Shown one piece after another: positions 23,387 through 35,719 of a stretch of 64,000 nucleotides of DNA; within the stretch, counting starts at the first letter, position 1; each line of letters starts with the position of its first letter. A model generated the notes under the pieces. That model saw only the letters and a program-made list of their open reading frames with translations, was not told the origin of the DNA and ran no database searches. Source of the DNA: Dipteris shenzhenensis (taxonomy: Eukaryota; Polypodiophyta; Polypodiopsida; Gleicheniales); NCBI GenBank assembly GCA_047967505.1, contig CM106541.1, one strand, 5' to 3'. Position numbers and translations under genes: made by a program.

Positions 23387-25406
23387 GGAGGGGTCAAAAT
23401 ATATAGGCTCAAGTCATTTTTGGGGAGCAAAAAAATCCAAATTATTTCAAGGAATATGTAAGTAAATATGAAATACTAATAAATAGATATAGATATAAAT
23501 ATACCTTTATATAATATACATATATAATGTCCAAGTGGTGACTTATTTTATCACTTTCAAAAATCCTTTCTTTTCCTTTCACCATTGGTTGGATCGTGAA
23601 ATTTTGAGCAAATATCCTCTTTATAGTTCCTCAGGATGACCTAAGAAAATAATATAATACTTTTTTAATAGACCCTCTAAGTGTATTTTTCCAGAGCAAT
23701 ATGGTTTGAAGAGCTTGCCCCCCAACCCTATTTCGCCGGTGGAATACGCTTGGAGAGCCTACACAGAAGGGGTCATAACTTTTGCTCCTTATCTCAGATT
23801 GAGGAGCTGTAAAAAGGAAAAATGTTCAAAATTTCATGATCTATGCAATGGTAGCTTAAAATTATACTTTTAATAGTTATAAAAGATAAAAAGTAAAAAT
23901 TTCAAGATGTATATGAGAGTTACAACTTCTCCCTAATTCATATTATGGTAGGAAGGAGTTCAATAGAGACCACATTTCCTTAAAAGTACTTAGGTTTGGA
24001 GAATTGGGAATATTTTGAAAATTCATTCCTTTCCTTCCCATATTTGATAATGTATTAGAGATTAATTTATGATCGATTATAATGGCCTCAAGTACGAGGT
24101 TTCCAATATCTTTTTCCTACTCATCCAAGGAATATGGTATACATTGTTATATGAGAGCTTCAAATATGGGATTGCTAAAGATTAGGGAAACTCTTTTAAA
24201 TTGATTTAATTACCATAATCCTCAAAAGAGAGTATGGTAGGGAGGTATTTATAGGAGTTTCTAAAGTGTTCACTATTTGTTCATATATAGATGATGTTCT
24301 CTAAAATGAGGGTTATAATGAAAACTAAGTAAGTATATGGTTCCATAAATGAGAAATTAAGAAAGAATTGTACATTCCTTTGAGAAATATACAAGCACGG
24401 TTGGTGTAAAAAATTATCGCTCGGACTTTTCTGCTCGTAGGTTTTTGCTCGGAAAGTCTACACATCCCTTGGCATAACAAGGATGATGATCGCATCATTG
24501 GCGAGATTCCCCAAGGAAAAGGGATTGAAAGAAAGATGAGATAAGAGCAAATGGAAAAATTCAATAAGTTTTGTATCCTCAATAGCAAGGAGATGTAGAA
24601 GTGGATTGAGAGATATGAAGCGGCCAAAGCAGAAAGAATAAATGCAAGGACAAGATTCAAAGTAATGTACAGGTGATCGTAACCATATCCACGGGATCTC
24701 ACCCTTCTCCCTACTCACATGTCACTTGATTGGCTACAACTGGCTCTACGTAAAGCTAGAGATCACGTCTTGAGGAAGAAGATGACGATCATCAAGAAGA
24801 TGGAGATCACGATATTGAGGAAGAAGATGACGATCATCAAGAATCACCACACTTTATTGAAGAAGATGATCAAGTATTAGGTTTACGTACAATGCTAGAG
24901 TACGAGATGATATAGGAGATCAACTCGGTATAGAGTTAGAGATAGACTTGTTTGGCACGTTAGACTTAGCTCAGGAAGAAGCCATTGATGTAAATGCTCT
25001 TCATTGATTTTTTTCATCTTAAACTTAGACATGAATATATGAGCTTCAAAGGCTTGATGTACATGCTCTTGTACTTTTATTCCCTCAAAGGATCAAACAT
25101 GTATGAAAAGGAAAAAAAATTTGTCATTGGGGAAAACTATCTTTTAAAGTCGGTATGGGAAAAAACACTCTCTGTAAAATGTTGCTATAGGAAACTGTCT
25201 CAGTGTCTCAGTGTCACAACCATTTAAAAGTCGAATAAATGTTGCTATATTACGACGCTTTTCAAATGTTGCTATATAGCGACACTCGCCTAAAGTTACT
25301 ATATAGTGACACTTAACAAATCCTGCTTTGGTTATCGATGATTAGTGCCCCGCGCACACTAAATGTCGATGCTTAAGCGTCAGAATAGGGACCGTGTGTA
25401 GTAGTG
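23387..25406 (+). mobile_element. 3' portion and terminus of a CACTA element
   Basis: The segment after the transposase ends at 25406 with TAGTAGTG, the reverse complement of a CACTACTA terminus. Just inside, 25220-25330 contains repeated units around GTTGCTATATAGCGACAC in alternating variants, typical of CACTA subterminal repeats. An acidic phrase EEEDDDHQE is encoded around 24770-24880. The 5' terminus and the 3-bp target duplication were not found, so the full extent is unknown. Confidence 0.7.
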
Positions 25407-25880
25407 AGATCCAAGATCTGGAAGAAGATCTTTAGAAGTCCGGGCTGCCCACGATGTGAAGAATTTAACAAATCAAATGAAACTCAATCCACATGCAATT
25501 GTTGTTCCTTTCTTAGTTATGGTGTATCCTAAGCAATGTCCTAACAAAGCTAGCTTTCAAGATGAGGAAGTAGAGATCTATGATTATTTTGTCATTGGTG
25601 GGTCACATTCAATAGATTCACGAAGACAACTAGTATGGGAACATCCAAATACAATCTTCTTTAAGTATGTAGAATGTAAGGTGTATGTAGGTTTATCTCT
25701 AAAAGAAGCAAAGCTTCTTGCTTCGGATCATAACAACAACAATGACTATAGTGCAAAAATGTCATTTATTGAAAGAATTGGATTTTTCATCATGAGTTAG
25801 AAGAATACTTGGCTGTATATGGGAAAATTGTTGTAACATGGAGGCAACAATGCCTTATGGAGGTGGGAATTGTAGTTGAT

Positions 25881-26232
25881 TGTTGAGATATCGAGCTCCA
25901 CTCACGATATGCCAGGGTGACCATTGTGCATTTATGTCACCGACTTGTTAGCTACAGATGCGGTTGGTACACCGCCCATGAATAATAGCTGGATGATAGC
26001 TATCCTTATCTACTCTAGTTCGTGGCTCAGTTAGTATGCCACCTTAGTTAGTTGAGTTTGTTTTGAGACCCACATATAGGGTTCTTCTATTTCTTTGTAC
26101 TTGAGTTCTTTTGGCTTTCACAACTACGAAGAAGAAAACTATTTTCAGCCTCCACCTTTGTGTGTATTCCCCCATTGTGTATGTGAGAAAGCCACAAGTG
26201 AGACTCCTTCCCTCTCTCCCACTATCTTCACA
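25881..26232 (+). repeat. 5' LTR of copia element
   Basis: 352 bp, paired with 31583-31934. It contains the usual TG...CA ends. Confidence 0.96.
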
Positions 26233-26244
26233 TGGTATCAGAGC
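26233..26244 (+). promoter_or_regulatory. Copia primer-binding site
   Basis: TGGTATCAGAGC starts directly after the LTR, complementary to initiator Met tRNA. Confidence 0.9.
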
Positions 26245-28720
26245 CTTGTTCATGGTAAGGAGCTCAAGAAAGAAAATCAAGTTCACGGTGTCCTAGTAAG
26301 AGGACCAGTGTTGCTTTCCTTTGTTTGGGAGCAAATCTCTACAGGAAGCACAGTCGGAAGTGCAAGAGTGCACTATCTCAAATTGAGATGCCCTTCGCAG
26401 TGTGGCGAGAGGGCAATATATGTTGCGGGATGGGCAAAGCCCTTGGTGACTTTATTTTTCTGATTTGAGGCTGTTTCGAGGCCCATTCTAAAGGCGAAAG
26501 TTCTTTGCAAGCACTCAGAAAAAGGCCCTTTTTTTGCCGTGCGACCACTGCTCTTCTGGTCGGTGAAAAGTTGCCGTAGAAATTGCATCGTATGCCTGTG
26601 CGCAGAGATATTAGGAGTTGCAGAGTCATGCTTGTTGCTTGTTGATGCAAAATCGTCACTAGGAAGTGACTGTGTGGTCAAATACCACTTTCATCACTTT
26701 TGCAGATCTCCCCGTGTGAGACAAAAGCTGTGTTTTTTGCAGTGACAGAATATTTTGCAGTGTTATGTAATGGCGTCTGATTCTCTTTCACAGATTGTCA
26801 CTGAAAGCTGGACAAGAATAACTTCCAGGCATGGAAGTTTAGAATGACGAATTTCCTTATGGGAAAAGACTATTGGGAGTTCATTATAGGAAATGAAGAA
26901 GAACCAGTTCTTCCTAATGTTCCCAATCAACAGGAAATGCAGGCATTTAAAGGATGGCATGAGAGAGCCAGAAAAGTTATGTACTGGCTGTCTATCAGTA
27001 TTTTGGATTCTATGATTGTGCATATTCAGGATGCAAGTACGCCAAAGGAGGCATGGGATACTTTGGCAAAAATGTACAGCACAAATACGCAAGCCAGGAA
27101 AATGCAGCTCAAGCAGGAGCTACACAATGTGCAGAGAGAAAATATGAGCATTAATGACTACCACATGAAGGTGAAGAAAATTGTAGATGCACTTGCTTCC
27201 ATTGGGTCACTAGTGGAAGATGATGATCTAGTTTCTGTGACCTTGAATGGTCTAGGAAAGGACTATGCACAGTTTTGGACATCCATTGCCATCCGTGAAA
27301 AAGTTCCTGATTTTGAAGAGTTGTTTGCTCTTCTAATTTCTGAAGAGCAGAGAAATGGGGGTGCATCTTCTTCAGGAGGAACTTCAAAAGAAACTGTCTT
27401 CTACTCAAATGCTAGAAGAGGTAGAGGCAGAGGTAGAGGAGGCCGATTTGGAGGCCGTGGTAGAAATCAGAATATGCAGCAAACTCAAGAAAACCAGTCC
27501 TATGGAGGAGGACGTGGTAACTCTAGAGGCAGGGGGAGCCAAAGAGGCCGTGGTGGATGGCAGAGAGGCCAAAATGCAAACAGCAATGTTGAATGCTACT
27601 ACTGTGGTAAAATGGGTCATATGGCTAAAGACTGCTACAAAAAGCAGAATGACATTATGAATGGAAAATTGCAGCAAGGCAATTATGCATCTTCTAGTAG
27701 ACAGGGTGATGACAGAAATGAGCATCTATTTATGGTGCAGCACATGACCAATTCTGTGACAAGTGCAGAAGAACAAAATGATGTGTGGTATGTTGACTCA
27801 GGTGCGTCAAACCACATGATAGGTCATGCAAAATGGATGCAGGATGCAAGGAAAATGGAAAAACCAGGATTTGTGGAGACTGGTGATGATACTGCACATC
27901 CTATTGTGCAGATTGGTATAATTCCTTTGTCTATGCAAGATGGGAAAAAGAAATACCTGTCTGATGTATTTCACGTCCCGAACATCACCAAGAACCTCGT
28001 TTCTGTTGGTCAAATGGTTGAGTAGGGCTTGCAGGTCAGATTTAATCCTCATGGATGCTTTGTTGAGGATATGAAAAATAACGGTCGCAAAAGGAAAGAA
28101 GGGCAGGATGTTTACATTGGATGCGGACATGCCTGAATTGAGTGCAGCAATGTTTGCACATGGGACCGGTGTAGTTGCAGATATTGATATCTGACATAAA
28201 CGCATTGGTCATGTTAATGTTCAGCGACTTAAATCGATGCAGGCCCAAAACATTGTTGCAGGATTGCCTAAATTCAAGGTTGCAGAAATGCATAAGGTTT
28301 GTGAAGCCTATCAATTTGGAAAACAGGCAAGGAAACCATTTCCTAGGCATGTTCAAGAGAGTAAGAAGCCATTGGAATTAATCCACTCTGATGTGTGGAC
28401 TACCAAAGCTGCATCTATTGGAGGCTGTCATTATTTTGTCACTTTTATTGATGACTACAATAGAAAAGTTTGGGTGTATTTTATGGAAAAGAAAAGTGAA
28501 GTGTTTGGGCACTTCAAAGCCTTTAAAGCTATGGTTGAAAAAGAAACAGGCTTGCAAATAAAATGCCTAAGGTCATATGGAGGGGGAGAGTACCTCTCAA
28601 ATGAGTTTGCAAGGTTCTTGCAGGAGCATGGCATAAAGCAGCAATATTCATGCAGTCTTACCCCATAGCAAAATGGACATGCAGAAAGGAAAAACATGCA
28701 TATTGGAGAGGTATCTCGGG

Positions 28721-28966
28721 CTCGGGGGGGTCAGTCATCATATGTAACCCTATCACGTGAGTTCAACAGAAGGATATTTTTTATTTCTAAAATTTACATA
28801 AATAAATATACATAAGGGACTATTTAAAATAGTTTTGGAAAAAATTTACAGATTTGTATAGAAAAGGGGTACATTTTATTAATGAAAAATTTACAGATAA
28901 GAGATTTTAGAAATATGCCTTGAACGCAGGTGGTATAGAGGGTTTATACATAGTGACCCCCCCGAG
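28721..28966 (+). mobile_element. hAT-like MITE, copy 1
   Basis: A 246-bp element begins CTCGGGGGGGTCA and ends TGACCCCCCCGAG, with imperfect inverted similarity reaching roughly 40 bp inward. Perfect 8-bp target duplications ATCTCGGG flank it at 28713-28720 and 28967-28974, the length used by hAT transposons. It interrupts the copia integrase region and has no coding capacity. Confidence 0.93.
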
Positions 28967-30879
28967 ATCTCGGGCCATGCTAAATGAAAAAGACCTACTT
29001 GATTATTATTGGGTTGAAGCAATTGCTACAGCAGTTTACATAATGAATAGGACTCCCACTATAGCAATACATGGCATGACGCCAGAGGAGATGTATACTA
29101 GGAGGAAATCAGATATTTCTCATTTCAAAATCTTTGGTTGCATTGCCTATGTTCATGTGCCAGATGAGTTGAGGTCCAAGTTGGATCCAAAAGCTGAGAA
29201 GTGCATCTTTATTGGTTATTCTCTGCAGCAGAAAGGGTATAGATGCTATAACCCTTCTACTCGTAAGTTTACAGTGAGCAGAGATGTTGTTTTTGATGAG
29301 ATGAGCAGCTGGTATAAACCAGTAAATGTGATGATTGATGTAGATGCACAAAATGGTAATGCTGCACAGAATTCACAGCAGCAATCACAAAATATTAGTG
29401 GACCTGCAGTGTCCTCTAGCAATGGTTCACATACTTCACCATGGATAGATAGATTGAGATCAGGAGAATCTCTGCAAAGCAATGCAGATAGTGGTATGTC
29501 AGTATCACGAAAAGGAAATGAGAAGGTAGATCAGCCCATGTTTGATGTGAATGTAGGTCACTCTTATGTGGATGGTGAATCCCATGGCTCAGAACAGAGC
29601 ATTGATGATGAGTTGGGTATTCCTTCTATTGTTACACTTGGAGTAAGGAAGACCAGGGATGTTTTGAGAGCACCTGGAAGTGAGCCTATTTTGCGCAGAT
29701 CTATCAGAGCTAGATATCCTGCGGATAGGCTGAAATATGATGGATTTATAGCCATTCACTATGCCTATATGGTCAAAGTGATACAGGAACCAGAACCCAC
29801 TTCTTTTGAGCAAGCCATGGGAAAAGAAAAATGGGAGAAAGCCATGGATGAAGAAATGGATGCCTTGGAAGCAAATGCTACATGGGAATTGGTGCCTTTG
29901 CCTAAAGACAAGAATGCAATTGGCTGTAAGTGGGTTTATAAGGTGAAGCACAATGCAGATGGTTCTGTGAGCATATACAAGGCAAGATTAGTTGTCAAGG
30001 GGTATGCACAGACATATGGCATTGATTATGAGGAAACATTCAGTCCGGTTACAAGGATGGCAACTGTAAGAGCAGTCATTGCTATGGCTACATCAAAGGG
30101 ATGGTCTTTACATCAGATGGATGTAAAGAATGCCTTCTTGCATGGTGATTTGCAAGAAGAGGTCTTTATGGAGTAGCCACCAGGTTATGTTCATGCTGTT
30201 CATCCTGAGTTTTTGTTTGCAGGTTGAAGAAAGCCTTGTATGGCTTGAAGCAAGCACCTAGAGCATGGTCTGACAAGATAGGGTAGTATCTTGTCACTAT
30301 TGGCTTTCAAATTTCCATGGCAGATTTCTCACTCTATGTGAGAAAAATAGAGAAAGGTATTATGCTGCTTGTCATTTATGTTGATGATTTGATCATCACA
30401 GGTGATAGTGATGAAGATATCCTTCATGTGAAAATGCTATTGAAGCAGAAGTTTGAGATGAAGGATTTGGGAGAGCTACGTTATTTCTTGGGCATTAAGG
30501 TGATTAGATCACCAAGTGGGATACAGCTCTTGCAGAGGCAGTATGGATTGGACATGCTGTCCAAATATGGGATGACAGGCTGTAAGCCTATTTCAGTTCC
30601 TTTGGAGCAGAATGTGAAGCTAAGCACAGATGTAGGTGAGCTTCTGGAAGACCCTACTATGTACAGACGCATAGTAGGAAGTTTGATTTATATGACTATT
30701 ACCAGGCCAGATTTAAGCTATGCTGTTGGATTGGTAAGTCAGTTTATGCAGGCTCCAAGGAAACCGCATTTGGATATGGCTAGACGCATACTCAGGTATG
30801 TGAAGTCCACATTGCAGTATGGACTATTTTATGAGGCTGGGGTTCAGATACAGTTGCATGGATACACTGATGCTGATTG

Positions 30880-31126
30880 CTCGGGGGGGTCACTCATCAT
30901 ATGTAACCCTATCACGTGAGTTCAACAGAAGGATATTTTTTATTTCTAAAATTTACAGAAATAAATATACATAAGGGACTATTTTAAATAGTTTTGGAAA
31001 AAATTTACAGATTTGTATAGAAAAGGGGTACATTTTATTAATGAAAAGATTTACAGATAAGGGATTTTAAATATAGGCCTTGAACGCACGTGATATAGAG
31101 GGTCTATACATAGTGACCCCCCTGAG
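30880..31126 (+). mobile_element. hAT-like MITE, copy 2
   Basis: A 247-bp element of the same family and orientation as copy 1, with one mismatch in the right tip (CCCCCCTGAG). The perfect 8-bp duplication GCTGATTG is at 30872-30879 and 31127-31134. It splits the RNase H segment of the copia polyprotein. Confidence 0.94.
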
Positions 31127-31582
31127 GCTGATTGGGCTGGTAGTATTTCTGATAGACGATCTACCAGTGGATATGTGTTCTCTTTTGGGAGTGCTGCAGT
31201 CACTTGGAGCAGCAAGAAACAGCCTACAGTTGCCTTGTCGAGCACAGAGGCTGAGTATAGGGGTGTAGCAATGGATGCATGTGAGGTAGCTTGGTTGCAT
31301 AATCTACTCTATGATATGCATCAGTCTACAGATGGGCCAGTTGTCATTTATTGTGACAACATGAGCAGTATACACTTGGCAAATAACCTAGTCTATCATG
31401 CTAGAACAAAACACATTGAGGTGCATTATCACTATGTGCAGGAGAAGGTTTTACTAGGTCTTATTGATCTAGTTTATGTCAGCACAGAGGATTAGATAGC
31501 TGACATATTCACGAAAGCATTGGGCGCAGAGAAGCTGCGCAAGTTCAGAGACCTGCTTGGTGTGCAGGAATTGGAGGGGGAG

Positions 31583-31934
31583 TGTTGAGATATCGAGCTC
31601 CACTCGCGATATGCCAGGGTGACCGTTGTGCATTTATGTCACTGACTTGTTAGCTACAGATGCGGTTGGTACACCGCCCATGAATAATAGCTGGATGACA
31701 GCTATCCTTATCTACTCTAGTTTGTGGCTCAGTTAGTATGCCACCTTAGTTAGTTGAGTTTGGTTTGAGACCCACATATAGGGTTCTTCTATTTCTTTGT
31801 ACTTGAGTTCTTTTGGCTTTCACAACTAAGAAGAGGAAAACTGTTTTCAGCCTCCACCTTTGTGTGTATTCCCCCATTGTGTATGTGAGAAAGCCACAAG
31901 TGAGACTCCTTCCCTCTCTCCCACTATCTTCACA
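31583..31934 (+). repeat. 3' LTR of copia element
   Basis: 352 bp, with roughly 97% identity to the 5' LTR by eye. It is followed by the target duplication TTGAT. Confidence 0.96.
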
Positions 31935-33957
31935 TTGATGAATCTGAAAGATCAGATGGCCTTCGCAAATATGACCCCTTCTTTCAACTTGCCTTTAGAA
32001 GGGGAGAAATTTGGGAATTACAAGATAAGATTTTCTCAATGTGGGATAATAAAGACCTTAAAGGTCAAAAAAATCCTAAAGGACAATGTGATGCCAATGT
32101 CATTTTAAAGAGCAAAGGGCACAACATAGATGTCACTATTGAAGAACTTCCTGAGGATATGAAGCTACATTATTGGTGCTCTTTGAACGGAATTAAAGAT
32201 GATAAACTCTTGGTATCAATTCTATCAAGAGTGATCTCAAAATATCTTTCATTAGACAAGATGGCAATGGAATTTAACAGGTAAGTTCGTTTTCTCTTAG
32301 TGTTATGATGGTTACGTACCCTTTAGCACTACAAATACTAGTACTAATTTCATGTATATTTGATCATAGTACTAATCCTTTAGCACTACAAAATGCTTTT
32401 TGTGCTATAATATTAATGTTATGGTTTCTTACAGTCGTAAGGTATTTATCCGCATCCAAGAAGTAATGGTTAAGAAATTGAATTGTAATTCTTGGGAAGA
32501 AGTGCTTCATGATTTGAGCTCACTAGATGCATTGAAATAATTTTTTCTTTCTTTCAAAAATTGGGTAAGATCGAAAACATTTTCTCTACATTTTTTTGGG
32601 TATACATGGGTTTTGTACTTTATGATGTGTCAAATATGCAACTCATGAGTTTATTTGTTGTCTCCTTAATTGTGATTAGAAACCTCACTCTAGGAAAGCA
32701 AAGAAATCTCAAGTTGTGGAGGACAGTGATTGCCCTCCAAATTTCTTAGTACACTTAGAGAGAGCAAAACAAGAAAAGACACGCAGGCTATTGAGAGCAA
32801 CTACACCTAATGACAATTAAGAAATAAAGACATTCTGCCATCCAACATATCCCATGAAGGAGAGATTGTATAAGGTATCATTGGGGACGTTGACAAGATG
32901 TTAGAGATTGTTCCCAAAAGGGATTATTCATTAGTAATTGCAGATATCCCTTATGGTTTTAGCATGGCTGGCTCCACAAATAATGGGAAGGCATTCACGT
33001 ATGGTGAGATTACTAAAATGATTCAAGACTTTAAGAAACTCCACCTCCTCCTTGTGCAGAGTGTCTCCCAAGCAACATCACTTGTTGGTGCTTTTAGAAA
33101 GGAAACTCATGGTCATGAGTCCTTAGTATGGTAAGTTTCTTGGTTATCAATCTAAATGTTTTTATATGTAGACCTTCAATTTCTAACCATAATAACTTGT
33201 TTATTTTTAGTGTTTTATTATTGGTGTAGGACCAAGACTAATATTGATCATGTGCCTGGAGTTCATCTCAAAAGTTGTTTTGAGACGATTACAATTGGGT
33301 ATTGGGATGATATTGAAAATAAGAGAGTAAAGGCACATGTACATGAGCAAGGATGCTCCAATGTCCTTTCTTTTCCAGCAGTTACAAGAAATTTGAGGCA
33401 TGTTGATGGGTCTAAAAACTTAGTTAGTCCTTACCAAAAGCCTCAATATCATATCCATTGCCTCCTCAATCTTTTCTCTATTAAGGACCATTGGGTACTT
33501 GATTTATTTTCTAGAACATGTATGATTTATCTTGCCATTATATAAGTCTTATGTTTTGTTAGTAAGTTGTAAATAAGCATTCTTAATATGTATAGATTAG
33601 GTAGTATAAGATCTTATACTAAATTATTTACATTCTGCAACATAGGTACTACAATAGCTTGTCAAGAGTGGGAGAAATTGTGTAGCACTTGAGAAAGATG
33701 AGATACATGCATCATTTATTCAAATGTGTGTGAAGGGCATACTAGAGTTACCCAATGAAGACGAGGAAGTTGGTGCTCTTGTAATTGAAAATAATGAGAA
33801 ATTCCAATCAGCGTCGAGAGATCCTATGCCTCCTCTTCATGATGAACTTGGGGAGCTGGCATCATTGATAGATGTAGAGAATCCTACCCTTGTAGTCACA
33901 AATAAAGAAGGAGAGGTGGCAACTAATAGAGAGGATGTACCACCCAAAGTTCCTTAG

Positions 33958-35652
33958 TAACTTCTTGATGTTTAAGTTGCACTTAGTTACATTTTTGAGA
34001 TATTTGTCTTTTTGCAATTGTAATAGACATGTTTTGAGTACAAAGAGGCTTTTCAACAATTATTCTATTGATTGTAAATGACTCAAGAAGGTAGATTTAC
34101 TATGCTATGCTACTTTTGTATGAAAGTCTTTTTATCTTCATGCTTTGGTTCGTTCAAATGTTCAAATTTGGTCTCTTAGATTAAATTCTTTAAATATCCA
34201 TGTCAACTATGTGTTTGTAGATGTGGAAAAGTAATCGTAAGGCTATATGGCAATGTAGAAACTTGCAATTGTCTTATGCTATATGGCAATTTATTTTCTT
34301 ATTACATAGTGGCATGATATTAGGAGAATCAAGTTTGCTTGCAATAAATTAATTTTATTTTTTCTCATAAATGTTTAGGTCATTACAAGCAGTGCCCAAG
34401 GAACATACAATAGTGCTACATTTATCATACCTTACAAGAAGACCTTCCTTATGTCTTTGTGTATCAAGCATGAATAAGTTTTTGCATCCTTAATGTGGCA
34501 AATCATGTAATATTTAGTAGTTCCAAAGTTAAAAAAATTAAAACACAATTATAAGGTGTGATGGATATTGTAGTTTCATTTCTTATGTTTTAGACTATGG
34601 AAATTAAGTTTGAATTGTTGCACTTATGTTGTAGTCTTCTTGATATCAAGCATGATCATTTCGCAAATCTTATATAATTTTAAGAATCATATGTCATGTA
34701 AAGGCAACAATGCTATCTAATTGCAAGAAGTTTAGATACATTTCATGTGTATTGTTATGGATAAATTTGACCAAAGTAAAAGGCATAAATATGTGTGTGT
34801 GCTTGTATGTGTGGCAATAGTATAATAAAATATGGTGTGCATAAGGCCCATGGTTGAGGTGGCAGGGCATAACCATGTGCCACCCTTCCATGTAAGAGGA
34901 CCCATAAGGTGTGTTGTACATAATCCATGGTAGTAATAATATAAAATGATAAGGTGGCATGGGTCCTCCATGCACCACCCCTCCACCTAGGTGGTCCCAC
35001 GCTTGCATTTAGTGAGATATGGCCCAAGGACCATGGGAGAAGTAATATAAAATAGGTGGAGATGGATATTATATTGGATTATTCCCTCCATGTAGGATAG
35101 GCCCATGTGGGGTGGGTGTAGAAAGTCCCAGAAGGCAAGTTAAATAATGAGAAAGTAGGATGAGGTGGCAAGATTCCTTGTGCCAACCCTTCACTTGTCC
35201 TCTTAGATGTTTGAACGTCTTATCACATTGGAAAGAGACCAAGGGAGTATCTTAGACTTGGGATATGGGGGAAGATGTATGTGGAAAAATGAGGCAAAGG
35301 GTTGTCGCACACAATTGAGAGCGCGTAACCGCCTAGCCCACATGGGACACTCTTCCACACACACCATGCATGTGGGAGGATGCATTTATTGGGAGAGACG
35401 CCCTCTCTTGGCTATAAAAGGAGGGGGCTATTCCTTGATGGAACACGCTTATTCTTGTAAAGCCACCTAGCTAGTACTTTAATTTCCCCCCCCATCCTTC
35501 CTTTCAAATAAAGCATGACTCTCTTCCCTTGATGTCTCCATCTCTACATTCCACCTCCCATCATGTACATGTTCCTCTTTCCCCTCTTCCTTCCCCCTTC
35601 TGCCATAGTCCCCCTCTTCATTCCCACCCCTCTTAATCTTTTTTCCCCACCT
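33958..35652. other. Intergenic, no gene recognised
   Basis: AT-rich DNA with an imperfect duplication at about 34850-35000, where two stretches pair GGTGGCA... with CCACCCTTCC/CCACCCCTCC. A TATA-like GCTATAAAAGG occurs at 35411. Small open frames here have no recognisable content. Confidence 0.5.
35411..35421 (+). promoter_or_regulatory. Possible TATA box
   Basis: GCTATAAAAGG lies in a GC-richer stretch about 240 bp left of the giant element. No credible gene follows, so it may be a relic of a transposable-element promoter. Confidence 0.25.
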
Positions 35653-35719
35653 AACACTTATTTCATTAATTTTGGACTTGTCAATGTACAAATTCATTTT
35701 TACATATACTTTTGGACTA
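35653..35719 (+). repeat. Left terminal and subterminal repeats of giant element
   Basis: A 26-bp terminal inverted repeat (35653-35678) is followed by a second TTTGGACT-containing 12-mer at 35708-35719. The mirror arrangement is at the right end. Confidence 0.88.

Larger units (their letters stand above)
26770..31570 (+). pseudogene. Copia gag-pol polyprotein, inactivated
   Basis: Gag (about 26800-27700) has the phrase FQAWKFRMTNFLMGKDYWEF, an RGRGRGG-rich stretch and a CCHC knuckle CYYCGKMGHMAKDC. Protease follows with WYVDSGASNHM. A TAG stops the frame at 28023. GAG-pre-integrase (HKRIGHVN) and the integrase core follow with HSDVWTT. The second catalytic Asp position reads LRSYGGGEY (Tyr replaces Asp), and a stop follows CSLTP. 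After the first MITE come the integrase tail ([10 protein letters not shown]), reverse transcriptase ([27 protein letters not shown]), a stop at 30174, and the YVDD box at about 30378. The second MITE splits RNase H before [17 protein letters not shown] closes pol. The lesions show that it is dead. Confidence 0.93.
25881..31934 (+). mobile_element. Full-length Ty1/copia retrotransposon with two nested MITEs
   Basis: Two 352-bp LTRs (25881-26232 and 31583-31934) begin TGTTGAGATATC and end ATCTTCACA. The primer-binding site TGGTATCAGAGC is at 26233 and the purine tract TTGGAGGGGGAG at 31571-31582. The 5-bp target duplication TTGAT is at 25876-25880 and 31935-31939. About ten differences between the LTRs indicate an older insertion than the small element at 8.9 kb. 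The order gag, protease, integrase, reverse transcriptase, RNase H defines copia. The element lies in the same sense as the ParB-methyltransferase gene it interrupts. Confidence 0.97.
25407..33957 (+). pseudogene. ParB-like / DNA methyltransferase fusion gene, broken by insertions
   Basis: A coding sequence enters immediately after the CACTA terminus. The ParB-like part (25456-25800) has the hallmark VIGGSHSIDSRRQL and a downstream LSLKEAKLLASDHN helix. A one-base shift near 25783 is needed to continue. The frame reaches the copia insertion at 25880 and resumes in phase at 31940 (GLRKYDPFFQLAF), ending at a GTAAGT donor at 32281. Later exons are 32435-32540, about 32697-32820, about 32830-33132, 33230-33523 and about 33654-33957. 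They carry methyltransferase motifs: IADIPYGF (variant of DPPY), WVLDLFSRT (normally FSGTG) and GRNCVALEKD. This order is that of beta-class N4/N6 DNA methyltransferases. In-frame stops, a shifted last junction and the altered motif I argue against activity. Confidence 0.65.

Noticed and set aside
24325-24718. Minus-strand frames of 125 and 86 codons at 24.3-24.7 kb
   Set aside because: They have no motif, overlap each other in different frames, and lie within the CACTA 3' region where the plus strand shows an acidic coding-like phrase.
32327-32392. CACTACAAA words at 32327 and 32384 as CACTA 5' ends
   Set aside because: They are a short local duplication in an intron of the ParB-methyltransferase gene, with no subterminal repeats and in the wrong position for the 25406 terminus.
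25407-33957. Bacterial contamination as the source of the ParB-methyltransferase sequence
   Set aside because: It has GT-AG introns, is interrupted by plant-type copia and CACTA elements, and its base composition matches the surroundings.
35411-35421. TATA box as promoter of a gene in the giant element
   Set aside because: It lies outside the terminal repeat, and the first gene inside the element is on the opposite strand and kilobases away. Kept only as a low-confidence site.
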